IMG/VR virus record: IMGVR_UViG_3300025009_000152 | Location: 1-49,464 of that record | DNA from: a virus | DNA: 49,464 nucleotides | Strand: one strand, 5' to 3' | Part shown: in pieces, positions 1 to 8,410 of the stretch | Numbering within the stretch: the first letter of the stretch is position 1 | Layout of the letters: each line of letters begins with the position of its first letter | Translations under genes and position numbers: made by a program | Notes under the pieces: generated by a model | Told to the model about the DNA's origin: nothing | What the model saw: only the letters and a program-made list of their open reading frames with translations | Database searches by the model: none

Positions 1-43
1 AATAATAACTGATACCTTTTCAGAAAACAAAATAAGAGAATTC

Positions 44-1333
44 ATGACCACCGAAACCGAAACCATATCACTTGACCTTTCCCAGCAGCAAGCAGTCGAC
101 AGAATATCAAGTCTCTCGTCTCGTATTTATCTTCTTATCGGGGCCGGTGGATCAGGGAAGACTTTCACCATTCAGCATCTTCTCGAGCAACTGTGGGCTG
201 ACGAGAGTAATGAAATCACCAACGAGACAACATACCTTGCAGCCCCCACAGGCAAAGCATCGAAGGTAATCAACGATGCTTTCGCCCTGGCAGAGTTTGA
301 AACCTACAACGAGGCGAAGACCATTCACCGGCTCCTCGAGTTCCATCCAAGGTTCGGTTGGACCTTCAACAACGACAATCCCCTGGACGCAACACTCGTC
401 ATTCTGGATGAGGCTTCCATGGTCGACAGTCTTCTCCTTTTCAGGGTGATCGACGCCTTGCCTGAAGGGTGTATTCTCATTCTTGTAGGCGACGAGAACC
501 AGCTACCCCCTGTGGCGCCCGGGCAACCATTCACGGACCTGATTACTTGCGGCAGCCAGGACATTATCAACCGCCTGACCACCAATCATCGCCAGGCCCA
601 AGGCTCACTCATTGCCGATGGTTGCTTAAAGATCCTGGACGGCAAGATGCCCACTTTTGGCCGGCCGGGAGAAAATACCCTTGGCGGCATCCTGCAGGAC
701 GACATGTTCATGATAGAAGAGGACGACAAGGAGAACATTCCGGAAATCGTCGCCGGGATATGCCGGCCATGGCATGAGCAAGGCCTCGACTATGCCGTGT
801 TGGCCCCACAGAAGACCGGCGTGGTAGGTGTCGACGCCATGAATAAATACCTGCAGGAGGAGTTGAACCCGGCAGCCACCAACAAGGCACAGATCAAGGT
901 TGCCTGGTTGACACTCCGAGTGGGAGACAAGGTGTTGCAGACCAAAAATAATTACAACCTGGGCGTCTTCAATGGTTTCGGCGGGGTAATCAAAAAGATC
1001 GGCATGGACTTTGACGGCGAGGAGATCATTGTCGTTGACTTCGATGGGCAGTTGGTCACGTACCGGGAGAGCAAGGATATAAAGGAATTGGCCTTGGGTT
1101 ACTGCATGACCATTCACAAGAGTCAGGGCTCACAGTTTAAGCATGGGGTTTTGGTTTTTCACTCCAGTCATTATTACATGGCCAGCCGCAGTATTTTTTA
1201 TACAGCTGTTTCTAGGTTTCGCCAGGAACTACATATTGTCGGTGACAAGAGAATGATCAAAAGAGGTTTAAGCAATGTGGTGTCTGGTGAAAGAAATACA
1301 TATATCAAGTTAAAGTTAGGTGGTGAATTATAA
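44..1333 (+). CDS. RecD/Dda-like superfamily 1 DNA helicase
   Basis: A 429-residue ATP-dependent DNA helicase of the RecD/Dda group, probably acting in phage DNA replication or recombination. Walker A is GAGGSGKT at residues 33-40. Walker B is ILDEAS with D122-E123, followed by the GDENQLPP motif III. The C-terminal UvrD_C_2-type motif MTIHKSQGSQF lies near residue 355. The start follows a purine-rich AATAAGAGAA site. From about 1125 to the stop the DNA is visibly more AT-rich than the rest of the gene. The last 25 or so residues are duplicated, in diverged form, at 2073-2156 beyond a homing endonuclease gene, so the 3' end appears to have been replaced during endonuclease invasion. Helicase assignment is firm; the exact role is inferred from the primase downstream. 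Confidence 0.93.
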   Translation: MTTETETISLDLSQQQAVDRISSLSSRIYLLIGAGGSGKTFTIQHLLEQLWADESNEITNETTYLAAPTGKASKVINDAFALAEFETYNEAKTIHRLLEFHPRFGWTFNNDNPLDATLVILDEASMVDSLLLFRVIDALPEGCILILVGDENQLPPVAPGQPFTDLITCGSQDIINRLTTNHRQAQGSLIADGCLKILDGKMPTFGRPGENTLGGILQDDMFMIEEDDKENIPEIVAGICRPWHEQGLDYAVLAPQKTGVVGVDAMNKYLQEELNPAATNKAQIKVAWLTLRVGDKVLQTKNNYNLGVFNGFGGVIKKIGMDFDGEEIIVVDFDGQLVTYRESKDIKELALGYCMTIHKSQGSQFKHGVLVFHSSHYYMASRSIFYTAVSRFRQELHIVGDKRMIKRGLSNVVSGERNTYIKLKLGGEL

Positions 1334-1393
1334 GAATATGTGGTACTGTTGACTACATACACCATTAAACAATAACTTAATATAGGTGACGAA

Positions 1394-2071
1394 ATGGGCG
1401 GAAAAAGATTTGTTGAGTCAGATATAGTTGGAGAAAGAAATTACCATACAACCGTTATATCATTCGCTGGTATATCGAAAAATGGGGTTCGTAAGGTGAA
1501 TTATCGTTGCGACTGTGGAACCATTAAAACAGCTGATCTTGTAAACCTAAGACGGGGACAGGTAAAATCTTGTGGCTGTTACGGTAAAGAGTACAGAAAA
1601 ACAGCGACACTTACTCATGGTATGTCAAAGACACCACTACAGAAGGTTTGGACAAACATGAAAAGCCGTTGTTATAACCAGGCGGTTAAAGGTTATGCCG
1701 ATTATGGTGGTAGAGGAATAAAGATATGCCAAGAGTGGCTTAATGACAATCGTTCTTTTTTTGAATGGGCCATCAAAAACGGCTGGAAAGATGGTTTGTA
1801 TATCGACAGAAAAGACAATGACAAAGACTATTCTCCCGATAACTGTCGTTTCGTAACAAGAGATGTAAATAATAATAACAGAAGAACACGTTCTGATAAT
1901 AAATCTGGATTCAAGGGCGTTCACTATGACGGATATAATTTTGTGGCATCTGTTTATTATAGCAAAAACAAAAGGCATTGTAAGGGTGGTTTCAAAACAG
2001 CAGAAGAAGCTGCAAAATATCGTGATCAATATATTGCGGATAATAACCTCGCCAATCAGCCTAATTTTTAA
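1394..2071 (+). CDS. HNH homing endonuclease with C-terminal AP2 DNA-binding domain
   Basis: A 225-residue free-standing homing endonuclease. The N-terminus holds a small zinc-ribbon-like segment (CDCG near residue 39, then CGC near 56). The middle carries an HNH-type nuclease core with YGGRGIKIC and then the IDRKDNDKDYSPDNCRFVT region around residues 137-155. The last 60 residues form an AP2-like DNA-binding domain starting at NKSGFKGVHYD. The gene is much more AT-rich than its neighbours, which fits recent transfer. It lies 60 nt after the helicase stop and is followed immediately by a relic of the original helicase 3' end. Its likely target is therefore the 3' part of helicase genes in related phages. 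An RBS-like AGGTGACGA precedes the start. Confidence 0.9.
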   Translation: MGGKRFVESDIVGERNYHTTVISFAGISKNGVRKVNYRCDCGTIKTADLVNLRRGQVKSCGCYGKEYRKTATLTHGMSKTPLQKVWTNMKSRCYNQAVKGYADYGGRGIKICQEWLNDNRSFFEWAIKNGWKDGLYIDRKDNDKDYSPDNCRFVTRDVNNNNRRTRSDNKSGFKGVHYDGYNFVASVYYSKNKRHCKGGFKTAEEAAKYRDQYIADNNLANQPNF

Positions 2072-2072
2072 A

Positions 2073-2156
2073 GCCGTGAAGAGGGGCTTGAGTAATGTGG
2101 TTAGCGGGGATCGGAATACGTTTTTGAAGTTGGCTTTGAAAGGGGAGGAGGTGTGA
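2073..2156 (+). pseudogene. Relic of the original helicase C-terminal coding end
   Basis: Read in frame, this segment gives AVKRGLSNVVSGDRNTFLKL and seven more residues before TGA. It matches the last residues of the helicase at 44-1333 (MIKRGLSNVVSGERNTYIKL and six more). Third-codon positions differ heavily, and the relic is GC-richer, like the body of the helicase. There is no start codon or ribosome-binding site of its own. The simplest reading is that this is the displaced native 3' end, while the present helicase terminus arrived with the endonuclease by co-conversion. Confidence 0.8.
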
Positions 2157-2216
2157 TTTTCACACTAAATTAAATGGTTATATCGAAAGTAACATCAATC
2201 ACTCGATGGAGCAATT

Positions 2217-2645
2217 TTGAATCCTATTTGGTGGCTAACAAAAGATGGAGATAAAGCGTGTCTCGACCTCTACAACCGGCACTACTCGGCCTACCAATAT
2301 GCTGACGGAAGAGAGAGGAAATTGTTCTGCGGTCCAGGCGAAAAGATCGTGCTGCGAACATGGGAAGGAGACGCCTGCTTTGTGTGGAGAAAGTTCAAAG
2401 ATGATTCCGGTCAAACAGGAGTTAACTGCGCGGTGTTCCGCAACGAGTCAGCCCACCTTAGTAGCGAACTCATACGTCAAGCGGATGCGATTGCTGATTG
2501 CTGCTGGCCTGGTGAAAGGCATTATACCTACGTCAAAAAGGAAGGGGTCAAATCAACAAACCCTGGATGCTGTTTTAAGGTTGCCGGCTGGAAGAGATGC
2601 GGAACGACAAAGGTAAACAAATTGCTCATTTTTGAGCGATGTTAG
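2217..2645 (+). CDS. Small early protein, possible Mom-like/GNAT-fold DNA modification protein
   Basis: A 142-residue protein starting at TTG 2217, with GGAG about 7 nt upstream; no ATG gives a comparable product. It is rich in aromatic residues and cysteines. Motifs include LYNRHYSA near residues 18-25, FCGPGEKIVL near 37-46 and a C-terminal block ERHYTYV...NPGCCFKVAGWKRCG. That last block resembles the terminal beta-strands of GNAT-fold acyltransferases and of phage Mom-like DNA-modification proteins. This resemblance is from memory of pattern only, so the function is tentative. It sits between the helicase and the primase, a place where phages often keep DNA-modification or anti-restriction genes. 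It could equally be an uncharacterised phage family. Confidence 0.7.
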   Translation: MNPIWWLTKDGDKACLDLYNRHYSAYQYADGRERKLFCGPGEKIVLRTWEGDACFVWRKFKDDSGQTGVNCAVFRNESAHLSSELIRQADAIADCCWPGERHYTYVKKEGVKSTNPGCCFKVAGWKRCGTTKVNKLLIFERC

Positions 2646-2726
2646 GAAAGATTGCTACTAACTGAACATTTTCTAAATCTTTAAAATTCTCTGATGTTCT
2701 TGGTTCTTTTTTAAAAAGGGAAATAC

Positions 2727-5240
2727 ATGTCACTCGCCGGGGAAATTGCCCGCTCATTGGGCCATGGTAAAGAAGAGAAGAACGGAGCAGGGTGGGTAAC
2801 ATGTTGCCCGGTCCATGGCGACAAAACACCATCCCTCGCCGTGACCGACAAAGGCAATGGTGATGTCGATGTATTCTGCCATACAGGCTGTAACTTCGCA
2901 GAGGTCAAGGATACCCTGAGAAGTATGGGCCTCTTACCTGAGTGGGCGCCTGAAAAGAAGAACGGGAAGAAATCATCTCATGCCGGCAATCCCCCCTTAT
3001 CTCCCACGGCCGCACCGGAATCCACCGAACACCCTGAAGCACCTCCCGAGAAAACCGAACCGGAAAAGGAATCTTATATCTGGAAGCAGTCTGACAAAGA
3101 CGGCCTCGACCATGCCAAGCAGTATTTTGCCTCACGGGGAATAACGATAGATCCATTGCCTGTTTGCCTTAAATGGAATTCCTATACCGACAAGAAAACC
3201 GGCGAAACGAATAATATGATCGTGGCCGCGGCGTCACAGCCTGCAGACGAAAAGGTTTTCGCCGTCCAGCGCCTGTTCATTGACCTCGACAACCACAAGA
3301 AGACCGGCGCCAAGATGCACGGACCTTGCGACGGCCGGGGAATATGGTTCAACCGCAAGGGAGATAAGGCGGAAATCGTCGTAGGCGAGGGAATTGAAAC
3401 CGTCCTCTCTGTTATCCAGGCCACCGGCAAAAACGGCGTGGCTGCTCTCTCAACGGCTGGGATGAAGGGGTTGATTATCCCGGACGAAACGAACGTTTTA
3501 TATCTGGCAGTTGATTCCGATCCTGTGCGGGAAAAAGAATCATCCAGCATGCCGGGGCAAAAGGCGGCATATGTCCTTGCTGAGAGATTCGAAGCGTCCC
3601 GCGAAGGAAGGAAGGCTTTCTTGGTTTCGCCGGATGATACCTGTTTCTCAACCAACCCGGCAAAACTCGATTTCAACGACCTTCTCAAGACAGATCCTTC
3701 CGGGGGAGGTATCAGAAAGCAGTTCGAGAAAGCAATTCCCTTTACGGCGATGCAATGGAAGCCGCCTGTCCAGGATCCAAATGCACCAGATCAGGCCGGT
3801 GATGACGGTTTTTATCCGCCTAAAACCATCGAGGCCCTGGCCAAGATGAATAAGGAGTATGCCGCGGTGCTTCTTGGTGGAGATTTCCGGATAGCCAAGG
3901 AGGGCTATGACCATGCCGCCCGGAAGCACACTCTTTCTTTTTTAAAAATAACCTCCCTCTACTCATACTTTGCCAACACCCGGGTGGGAGTCCCTGTGGG
4001 CGAGAACAGGGATATTGAATACAGGGAACTGGCAAAAACCTGGATGACGTGGAACGGTCGACGGACCTATGATGATGTTGTCTTCGATCCTTCAGAGAAG
4101 ACCAGGCCGAACGTCTACAATCTCTTCAAGGGATTCCCCCTTGAGCCCAAGCAGGGCGATTGGTCCCTCATGCGGTCCCACATCTTCAAGGTGATCTGCG
4201 ATAGCAATGCCGAACATTTTGCCTATGTCATGGCCTGGATGGCTCGGGCGGTGCAAGATCCAGGTGGAGACAAGCCAGGCGTCGCAATTGTCCTGAAGGG
4301 TGGCAAGGGCATCGGTAAAGGTGTTTTCGTCAACTACTTCGGGTCAATCTTTGGTGAAGCCTTTTTACCAATATCTGATTCCGAGAGTTTTACCGGCCGG
4401 TTCAACATGCACCTATCGAAATCATTGGTGGTATTCCTGGATGAAGCGGTGTGGGGCGGTGACAAAAAGGCCGAGGGTAAATTGAAGCAGCTGATCACCG
4501 AGCCGACAATCCTCTTTGAGCCCAAAGGAATCGATTCAATCACCCTGGGGAACTACATCAATGTCATCATTGCTTCGAATGAGGAGTGGGTTGTGCCGGC
4601 CACCGGAGATGAACGGCGTTTCTGTGTGCTGGAGCCGTCCGAGGATTTCAAGCAGAACACCGAATATTTCGGGAAAATTGCCAAGGAACGCAGAAACGGC
4701 GGGGCAGAGGCGATGATGTACGACCTGATGAGGCATGATTACAGCGACATTGACCTGAGAAAAGCGCCTATCACTGACGGCCTTTCTGAGCAGGTTCAGG
4801 AGTCGCTCCCTTCGGTCCTGGACTTCTGGCACAGCGTGATTGATCGGGGGTATATGCTGTCGCACAAGGAAACAGGAGTGCCGGTAAAATCAGACCTCAT
4901 TGAGGACGTAGCGCCGATCAATGAACTATGGCCTGGAGCTGTCTACAAATACGAGGTTTACGCCGAATATACCCAATGGTGCCGGGTTCAGAATGAGAGG
5001 TATATTAAAAATGAAGTTCATTTCTGGCGGAATACTTGGAAAATTTGGGATGGCGGGCAACCTGAGAGAAGAAAAATGAAAGGCGCCAACGGGAAAGTGC
5101 TGGATTGTTTGTTTCTCCCCGCACTATCAGTTGCAAAAGACGCATTTACACAAACGACAAAAATCAAGTTTGAAGATCAAGAAATTACTATCCTGAATGG
5201 AGCAAAACAAGAGCCACTACCATTCAGTGACCAGTTTTAA
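2727..5240 (+). CDS. Primase-helicase: CHC2 zinc finger, TOPRIM, D5-type helicase
   Basis: An 837-residue bifunctional replication protein. A CHC2-type zinc finger is formed by C27, H30, C51 and C55. A TOPRIM primase core follows, with the conserved glutamate E221 in VVGEGIE and the DxD motif at D263/D265. The C-terminal half is a D5/DUF5906-type helicase: Walker A GGKGIGK at residues 525-531 and Walker B VVFLDEA with D572-E573. The region at 85-120 is a proline/glutamate linker. It would synthesise primers and unwind the fork. The start has an AAAGGG site 8 nt upstream. The AT-rich, repeat-bearing stretch right after it may be the replication origin. Confidence 0.95.
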   Translation: MSLAGEIARSLGHGKEEKNGAGWVTCCPVHGDKTPSLAVTDKGNGDVDVFCHTGCNFAEVKDTLRSMGLLPEWAPEKKNGKKSSHAGNPPLSPTAAPESTEHPEAPPEKTEPEKESYIWKQSDKDGLDHAKQYFASRGITIDPLPVCLKWNSYTDKKTGETNNMIVAAASQPADEKVFAVQRLFIDLDNHKKTGAKMHGPCDGRGIWFNRKGDKAEIVVGEGIETVLSVIQATGKNGVAALSTAGMKGLIIPDETNVLYLAVDSDPVREKESSSMPGQKAAYVLAERFEASREGRKAFLVSPDDTCFSTNPAKLDFNDLLKTDPSGGGIRKQFEKAIPFTAMQWKPPVQDPNAPDQAGDDGFYPPKTIEALAKMNKEYAAVLLGGDFRIAKEGYDHAARKHTLSFLKITSLYSYFANTRVGVPVGENRDIEYRELAKTWMTWNGRRTYDDVVFDPSEKTRPNVYNLFKGFPLEPKQGDWSLMRSHIFKVICDSNAEHFAYVMAWMARAVQDPGGDKPGVAIVLKGGKGIGKGVFVNYFGSIFGEAFLPISDSESFTGRFNMHLSKSLVVFLDEAVWGGDKKAEGKLKQLITEPTILFEPKGIDSITLGNYINVIIASNEEWVVPATGDERRFCVLEPSEDFKQNTEYFGKIAKERRNGGAEAMMYDLMRHDYSDIDLRKAPITDGLSEQVQESLPSVLDFWHSVIDRGYMLSHKETGVPVKSDLIEDVAPINELWPGAVYKYEVYAEYTQWCRVQNERYIKNEVHFWRNTWKIWDGGQPERRKMKGANGKVLDCLFLPALSVAKDAFTQTTKIKFEDQEITILNGAKQEPLPFSDQF

Positions 5241-5526
5241 CAAAAGACAACTACCACTTCAGAATATAAAGCTAGGTGTCTCGGAAAAGATTAAAAAAAT
5301 CAATGTAGTGGCGAGTAAGACACCTATTCGAGTAACTTTTTGGAAAAATTGCACCACGGCGGAAAAACCATTTTTACTAAAAGTTTTTTGGCCTTCCCTT
5401 ATTATTATAATATATCTCTTTTTACTTGTCTTAGTTGTCTTACTTGTTAATTAGTTAGTATTATTGATGAAAAACAAACCGACTAAAAGACGACTAACCA
5501 AGTAAAAAACAGGAAGAGGATAGATA
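5241..5526. other. AT-rich intergenic region with long inverted repeat (candidate replication origin or promoter)
   Basis: No convincing gene is seen. The stretch contains runs of A/T, a perfect TATAAT hexamer at 5406-5411 and a long imperfect inverted repeat. The arms lie at about 5419-5441 (TTTTTACTTG, then TTAGTTGTCTT) and 5486-5508 (AAGACGACTAAC, then CAAGTAAAAA), separated by about 44 nt. A related direct motif, AAAGACAACTA, occurs at 5243-5253. An AT-rich patch with inverted repeats immediately downstream of the primase-helicase gene fits a phage origin, but promoter or attenuator roles for the next gene are possible. Confidence 0.4.
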
Positions 5527-5973
5527 ATGGCAATTCTCAGCTTCGCGCACCTGAAAAACAAAAAGACACCTGAGCAGGAGCAAAAGGTCACTGCTCCCCC
5601 TTCAGGACCTTCTCCCGCTGTCAGGATTCCATCCAGGCCGGCCGGCGCGGTGATGAGTTTTGCATATTTGAAAGCGGCAAAAAAGGAACAGCCGGTCATT
5701 GCCATCACCACTCCCGAACCTTCCTCACAATCCCCCCAGCGCTCAACCTTCAGAATTCCCTCTGTGATGCCCACAGCACTCATTCACGCGACGAACTACT
5801 GCCATGGATGCGGCAGGTTTATCCCGGCTGCAGAATTCGAGAGAGCGGCCGGGAATACATACGGCAGGTGCTTACGATCGATCGACATAGATGCAGACGG
5901 TTTGGAATGTGAAACGTGGAAGGTCATCCCGTCTCACGCCACCGTCTCAAGATGTTTTTTCCATCAAAAATAG
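5527..5973 (+). CDS. Zinc-binding protein with disordered N-terminus
   Basis: A 148-residue protein. The N-terminal 85 residues are basic and proline-rich with two imperfect copies of a short motif (ILSFAHLKNKK near residue 3 and VMSFAYLKAAKK near residue 43). The C-terminus carries four cysteines and a histidine (CHGCG near residue 96, YGRCL near 117, C128, and RCFFHQ at the end), which likely bind zinc. The start has GGAAGAGG about 10 nt upstream. Short FAxLK peptides in disordered tails often bind a protein partner such as a replication factor; here that is only a guess. It opens the set of small early genes that ends at the hairpin near 6.86 kb. Confidence 0.75.
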   Translation: MAILSFAHLKNKKTPEQEQKVTAPPSGPSPAVRIPSRPAGAVMSFAYLKAAKKEQPVIAITTPEPSSQSPQRSTFRIPSVMPTALIHATNYCHGCGRFIPAAEFERAAGNTYGRCLRSIDIDADGLECETWKVIPSHATVSRCFFHQK

Positions 5974-5985
5974 AAAGGAATCGAA

Positions 5986-6240
5986 ATGAGCCAAACAACA
6001 GAAACGATCCATGAAAGCGATGTGCCGGCAGCCTGTACCAGGACGTTAGTAAAAATTCTTGGGGAGAATTGGTATCTCGTCGTCGGGGAAACGTTCGTCA
6101 TGGTCACTGGCCCCAGGGAGAACGACCCGGCGATGTCGGAAAAACGGATTATAGCGGAGGAGCTGTGCGGAGCGATCACGGCGCAGATGGAAATTAGGAT
6201 GGAGAAATGGCTGGCCGCCGAGGAGTCGAAGAGAATATGA
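5986..6240 (+). CDS. Small acidic early protein, unknown function
   Basis: An 84-residue protein with AAAGGAATCG upstream of its ATG. It has a short beta-rich middle (ILGENWYLVVGETFVMVTG) and a helical, charged C-terminus containing EELCGAITAQMEIRMEKW. No family is recognised. Its stop overlaps the next start as ATGA, so the two are translationally coupled. Confidence 0.65.
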   Translation: MSQTTETIHESDVPAACTRTLVKILGENWYLVVGETFVMVTGPRENDPAMSEKRIIAEELCGAITAQMEIRMEKWLAAEESKRI

Positions 6241-6698
6241 GTAGAGAAACCGACCAAACCCTCGTCATGATTGCGACAGTTGCTGGCTGCCTCGAAACCC
6301 TGCGCCAAACCCATGCCTTCGCCCGGGTGGATATCAAGCGCTCGATGACTGACGGATTTAAAGCCTGCCAACATGCAATCATCTATTGGCCGTGCATGAG
6401 CAACCCACGTTGGATCAAGGAGCGCAGAGAGGAGTTCAAACGGTTCGTCTACGATACTCCTGATTCAGGATACTCGGCCTTGGCATTGATCCGGATGTGC
6501 GACCGGGTGATGACTGACCTGATGGAGATCGAGGGCCATAACCCGGCGAGAAAGGCGATGCTCACACCAATTCAGGAGTGTGTCAATACCTTGATCAACT
6601 TTCGCGATCCGGCCGGCGCCGACTTCGGGGCATTCGACAAGGCGGCTTATCTCATCGATGAGCTTTACAGAATTTTGGAGATGAAGGAGTTCGCATGA
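6237..6698 (+). CDS. Helical early protein, unknown function
   Basis: A 153-residue, mostly alpha-helical protein. The start at 6237 is chosen over 6207 because it makes an ATGA overlap with the upstream gene and has GAGGAG/GAAGAG purine tracts before it. It contains six cysteines spread without a clear zinc pattern and helices such as SALALIRMCDRVMTDLMEIE. The family is not recognised. It lies within a run of ATGA-coupled small genes between the primase and the convergent hairpin, typical of phage host-takeover or accessory replication genes. Confidence 0.7.
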   Translation: MSRETDQTLVMIATVAGCLETLRQTHAFARVDIKRSMTDGFKACQHAIIYWPCMSNPRWIKERREEFKRFVYDTPDSGYSALALIRMCDRVMTDLMEIEGHNPARKAMLTPIQECVNTLINFRDPAGADFGAFDKAAYLIDELYRILEMKEFA

Positions 6699-6850
6699 AA
6701 GAGGGAATGAAGGTTTATTGCATCACGGCGAAGAACCGGACGGCACTGGCGCCTATAATTCTCCGGAAATGGAAAGAAGGGTTCTCCAGGCATCGGCGGC
6801 CGGTTGGTATCGGCGGGGCGGTTGTGCAGATGATGGTGGAGAGAAGGTAG
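6695..6850 (+). CDS. 51-residue basic peptide, end of the early operon
   Basis: A short gene coupled by ATGA to the upstream stop, with AAGGAG 6-7 nt before the ATG. It encodes MKEGMKVYCITAKNRTALAP and 31 further residues, net basic, with an RHRRP patch. The C-terminus IGGAVVQMMVERR could be a short amphipathic helix. It is too short for family recognition. Coupling, a good ribosome site and the hairpin starting 12 nt after the stop support it as a real gene. Confidence 0.6.
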   Translation: MKEGMKVYCITAKNRTALAPIILRKWKEGFSRHRRPVGIGGAVVQMMVERR

Positions 6851-6861
6851 CTAAGGAGAAC

Positions 6862-6890
6862 ACCAATGGGGCCTATGCGACCCCATTGGT
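6862..6890. terminator. Hairpin between convergent operons
   Basis: A perfect 10-bp inverted repeat, ACCAATGGGG / CCCCATTGGT, with a 9-nt loop (6872-6880). It lies between the end of the rightward early genes (6850) and the end of the leftward gene (6897). A loose U-rich tract follows on the plus strand (TTATTTCCTTATTTTT). It likely separates the two convergent transcripts. Confidence 0.7.
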
Positions 6891-6896
6891 TGGGAA

Positions 6897-7346
6897 TTAT
6901 TTCCTTATTTTTGCCCCAGCCTCTACCAGTAACTCCCTTGCTGTTAGATCGTTCAGCCGTGGAGATGACCAGAAGCGCGCCGCAACATCCCAAACCGCCA
7001 CTCTACCCACAAAAGTCATCAGCCTTATTTTCTCGGCAAGTTTCAGACATGATACTCCCCATTTTTCATCTAATCCATCAGGCACTGAGTCGGCAACATT
7101 TGCCCATGCAGACTCGGCCTGATCATGGCCGCCGGTGGCGAGAAAAACCCCGCAACCGTTATTGGCGTCGCAGAAGCAGCACCATTCCGCCTCTGTCAAC
7201 TCGGGAGTCGCTTCGGCGGTAATTCTGGCATACCGCTCAACGATAGTTGCCAATCCTCCTGACGTCCCTCTTTTTTCCATTAACCCAAGGGCAGAAAGGA
7301 TTTTCTCAGCATTATCAGGGATGTAAATTGTGGTTTTCTTACTCAT
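6897..7346 (-). CDS. Hypothetical protein with ribbon-like N-terminus, leftward operon
   Basis: A 149-residue protein read leftwards from ATG at 7346, with GGAAA upstream. The N-terminus MSKKTTIYIPDNAEKILSAL resembles the beta-strand plus helix of ribbon-helix-helix DNA-binding proteins. The middle has a CCFCDANNGC cysteine cluster near residue 55. The rest is helical. It is the second gene of a two-gene leftward unit with the larger gene at 7390-8334, from which it is separated by 43 nt. It may be a regulator or a prophage-expressed accessory protein; no function can be stated. Confidence 0.7.
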   Translation of the reverse strand: MSKKTTIYIPDNAEKILSALGLMEKRGTSGGLATIVERYARITAEATPELTEAEWCCFCDANNGCGVFLATGGHDQAESAWANVADSVPDGLDEKWGVSCLKLAEKIRLMTFVGRVAVWDVAARFWSSPRLNDLTARELLVEAGAKIRK

Positions 7347-7389
7347 GATATTTCCTTTGCCGGGATTCCGCCCGGCTCGGTAATTGTGA

Positions 7390-8334
7390 TTATGCTACGT
7401 GGTCTGCCAGTTCGCAAAAGCCTGCGCGGATCTCTCGGTAGTGTCTTCTCAGCCCAACAGCCACTGCCAAGCGGACGCGGTGGGCATCGCCGTTTGCTAT
7501 CGCCAACAATTCGGTGGGGCGGTAATGCTTGGTCGGATTGAGGTTATGCCTATTGGCGAAAGCAATTGTCCCCGCCTGGCAGTTTCCTGCGGTGGTGCTG
7601 TCTTTGACACAGATCATAGCGCCTTCGCGCTCTGCTTTTCGGATTGCCTTCAGATTATCGCGGTCCTGGTTTTTCGCCCGACGTGCGACCCTAGCCATAT
7701 CTCGCTCGGCTTGTTTTCGGGCGGTGTAAAGCCTGTTGATGGTCTGCGCTATAGCTTTTTTACTGTAGTTTCGCAGGTTGTCAGAGTCAGGATGGTAATC
7801 CTTGTCGTCGTTTGTCAAACTGACCAGACGGATGCCGTTCCGGTCTTTCTGCCACTTGTAACCTGCGGGAGCTTGCAGAAAACTCACGGTGTCCTTCCAG
7901 TGGAACTCAAGGCCGAGTTTGCCACGGTCAATAGCCCAGCAGGTGGCCTTGGCGGTGTACTCCCATTTGGTGTATGTGCAACGGGTGGAGTACCGCCCCA
8001 GGCTGTACTCGGCAGTCCATGAGTCATCACGGTCGGCCATTGACGGTTCCGGGGATGTCCAGTTTTTTCGCTGGGGGAAACAGCGGCGTTGTTCTTCGCG
8101 AATCTCGGCTGCGCTGTCGGCACCAAAGGGTATTGCGGATTTCCTGCGGGCTTCTCGGGACATGGTGCGTTTTTCCAGATATTTGGCGCGGGACCGGATA
8201 TCTCTAGTTAACACGCTGCGGAATGGATGGCTCTGACGGGTCAGGATAAATTTATGGGAACCTTTAACGGTGGTACTGGTAGACCCGATGGCTGCGGCGG
8301 CGGCGATAATTCTTGCTTTGATGACGTTTTTCAT
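7390..8334 (-). CDS. Hypothetical basic protein, leftward operon
   Basis: A 314-residue arginine/lysine-rich protein. The start at 8334 (MKNVIKARI) is preferred over a longer frame from 8439 because AAAGGAGAG lies 6 nt upstream, and because the longer frame would overlap the probable promoter. The middle is rich in aromatic residues (residues ~105-170), and a long basic helical segment follows (~195-245). The C-terminal third has conserved-looking CVKDSTTAGNC and HYRPTELLAIANG stretches. The family is not recognised. Its opposite orientation to all surrounding late and early genes suggests expression in the prophage state or immediately on infection. Confidence 0.75.
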   Translation of the reverse strand: MKNVIKARIIAAAAAIGSTSTTVKGSHKFILTRQSHPFRSVLTRDIRSRAKYLEKRTMSREARRKSAIPFGADSAAEIREEQRRCFPQRKNWTSPEPSMADRDDSWTAEYSLGRYSTRCTYTKWEYTAKATCWAIDRGKLGLEFHWKDTVSFLQAPAGYKWQKDRNGIRLVSLTNDDKDYHPDSDNLRNYSKKAIAQTINRLYTARKQAERDMARVARRAKNQDRDNLKAIRKAEREGAMICVKDSTTAGNCQAGTIAFANRHNLNPTKHYRPTELLAIANGDAHRVRLAVAVGLRRHYREIRAGFCELADHVA

Positions 8335-8410
8335 TTTACTCTCCTTTCGCGCTCCCCTTCGGTGCGCTCTCAGCAGTGAGGCTTGGGCTATTCCCTTCCT
8401 CTTGATTACT

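Noticed and set aside
1926-2156. 76-codon frame ending in the helicase-like tail
   Set aside because: Only the last 27 codons resemble anything; the upstream part is out of frame with the endonuclease. Treated as a gene relic, not a gene.
5197-5454. 85-codon frame overlapping the primase 3' end, with a hydrophobic tail
   Set aside because: It begins inside the primase gene, has no ribosome site, and its hydrophobic end merely reads the T-rich inverted-repeat region.
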